From positions 1 through 5,544 of the forward strand of contig JAQGHJ010000620.1 in the NCBI GenBank assembly GCA_028288905.1: 5,544 bases of DNA. The letters are read 5' to 3'. Position numbers and translations under genes: made by a program. Position 1 is the stretch's first letter. Each line of letters starts with the position of its first letter. Shown piece after piece: positions 4,913 through 5,544 of this stretch. The notes under the pieces were generated by a model. That model did no database searches, was not told the DNA's origin, and was given only the letters and a program-made list of their open reading frames with translations. The DNA is from Phycisphaerales bacterium (GTDB taxonomy: Bacteria; Planctomycetota; Phycisphaerae; Tepidisphaerales; Tepidisphaeraceae).

Positions 4913-5544
4913 GTGTCCCGATACGCCGCCACCCTCGCCGGCCGCTCCTACACGTTCCCCGACCTCCGGACCCTGCTGGCCAAGGCATCCCCTGCCCGGT
5001 CCGGCGACGAGCTGGCCGGCGTGGCCGCCGCCAGCGCCAAGGAGCGGGCGGCCGCCCAACTGGCGCTGGCCGACGTCCCGCTGGCCGCCTTTCTCGAACA
5101 GCCGGTCGTCCCGTACGAGACGGACGATGTCACCCGGCTGATCCTCGACACTCACAACAAGCAAGCCTTCTCGCCGTTGGCCGACCTGACGGTCGGGGCG
5201 TTCCGCGAGTGGCTGCTCGCGTACGAACGGACGGCGGCCGAGCTGGCCGGCGTCGCGCCGGGCGTGACGCCGGAGATGGCGGCTGCCGTCTCGAAGGTCA
5301 TGCGGAACCAGGACCTCGTGCTGGCCGCGAGCAAGTGCCGGGTCGTCACCCGGTTCCGGAACACGCTGGGGCTGCCGGGCCGGCTGGCGGTGCGGGTGCA
5401 GCCGAACCACCCGACCGACGACCCGGCCGCGATCACGGCCGGCACGATCGACGGGCTGATGTACGGCTGCGGCGACGCCTGCATCGGCGTCAATCCCGCG
5501 ACCGACAACGTGCACGCCGTCGCGGCCCTGCTGACAGTGCTGGC
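4913..5544 (+). CDS. eutB: Ethanolamine ammonia-lyase large subunit, partial (3' end outside window)
   Basis: EutB is the catalytic subunit of the adenosylcobalamin-dependent enzyme that converts ethanolamine to acetaldehyde and ammonia; it works with EutC. The frame is open to the window edge, giving 210 residues of an expected ~450-460. Similarity to E. coli EutB runs from the first residues: SGDELAGVAAASAKERAAA (30-48), VTRLILD (73-79), RVQPNHPTDD (161-170) and GCGDACIGVNPATD (185-198). R161, Q163 and N194 correspond to the E. coli substrate-binding residues R160, Q162 and N193; the remaining ones (E287, D362) lie past the edge. The start is GTG at 4913, with AGGAG at 4901-4905, 7 nt upstream. 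TTG 4907 is too close to that site, and nearby upstream ATGs (4864, 4873) are out of frame. eutC is expected immediately downstream. No ethanolamine-microcompartment gene or eut regulator is visible upstream, so the gene may belong to a simple eutBC catabolic unit, which is inference. Confidence 0.95.
   Translation, partial: MSRYAATLAGRSYTFPDLRTLLAKASPARSGDELAGVAAASAKERAAAQLALADVPLAAFLEQPVVPYETDDVTRLILDTHNKQAFSPLADLTVGAFREWLLAYERTAAELAGVAPGVTPEMAAAVSKVMRNQDLVLAASKCRVVTRFRNTLGLPGRLAVRVQPNHPTDDPAAITAGTIDGLMYGCGDACIGVNPATDNVHAVAALLTVL

Noticed and set aside
4611..4988. N-terminal extension of the antitoxin frame to 207 residues
   Set aside because: The added sequence lacks family similarity, would overlap eutB, and a strong ribosome binding site stands directly before the internal ATG at 4610.
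4440..5141. Open + frame of 233 codons over the antitoxin and eutB start
   Set aside because: It is antisense to the antitoxin and out of frame with eutB, whose correct frame begins at 4913 and shows strong family similarity.
1..5544. CRISPR array, tRNA, rRNA, insertion sequence or prophage
   Set aside because: I found no regularly spaced repeats, cloverleaf-like sequence, rRNA signature, transposase or integrase in any frame.

Overview
The window is high-GC bacterial chromosome with strong GC bias at third codon positions and heavy use of CGG (Arg), GTC (Val) and GGG (Gly). My best guess for the source is a planctomycete of the Gemmata/Fimbriiglobus type. That rests on codon style, scattered single housekeeping genes with long leaders, and a TatC with a large loop insertion. 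It is inference; no rRNA or other phylogenetic marker is present.

Layout: bases 1-632 hold no convincing gene but contain two strong tandem hairpins, two doubtful small ORFs and a candidate promoter just before tatC. On the + strand follow tatC (633-1652), with an extra segment of about 65 residues in its second periplasmic loop; ppa (1779-2321), a family I inorganic pyrophosphatase with every expected catalytic residue; a 510-bp gap; and a citrate synthase (2832-4022). The gap carries a REP-like imperfect hairpin with a 5' GTAG, a perfect 15-bp hairpin, and the best promoter in the window. On the - strand, convergent with the citrate synthase gene, lies a type II toxin-antitoxin pair: an antitoxin of the 'addiction module component' family (4365-4610) and an overlapping ParE/RelE-like toxin (4084-4389). 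A divergent 302-bp intergenic region with repeats leads to eutB (4913 to the window end, + strand), the N-terminal 210 residues of the ethanolamine ammonia-lyase large subunit.

The genes do not form one pathway: protein export (tatC), phosphate metabolism (ppa), TCA cycle entry (gltA), a selfish or stress-related TA pair, and ethanolamine breakdown (eutB). Citrate synthase could use acetyl-CoA formed after ethanolamine is deaminated to acetaldehyde, but nothing in the sequence links the two genes. tatC, ppa and gltA each appear to have their own promoter. I see no clear new multi-gene system. The items most worth checking are the TatC loop insertion, the REP-like element and 15-bp hairpin after ppa, the tandem hairpins at 135-191, and the repeat cluster upstream of eutB.
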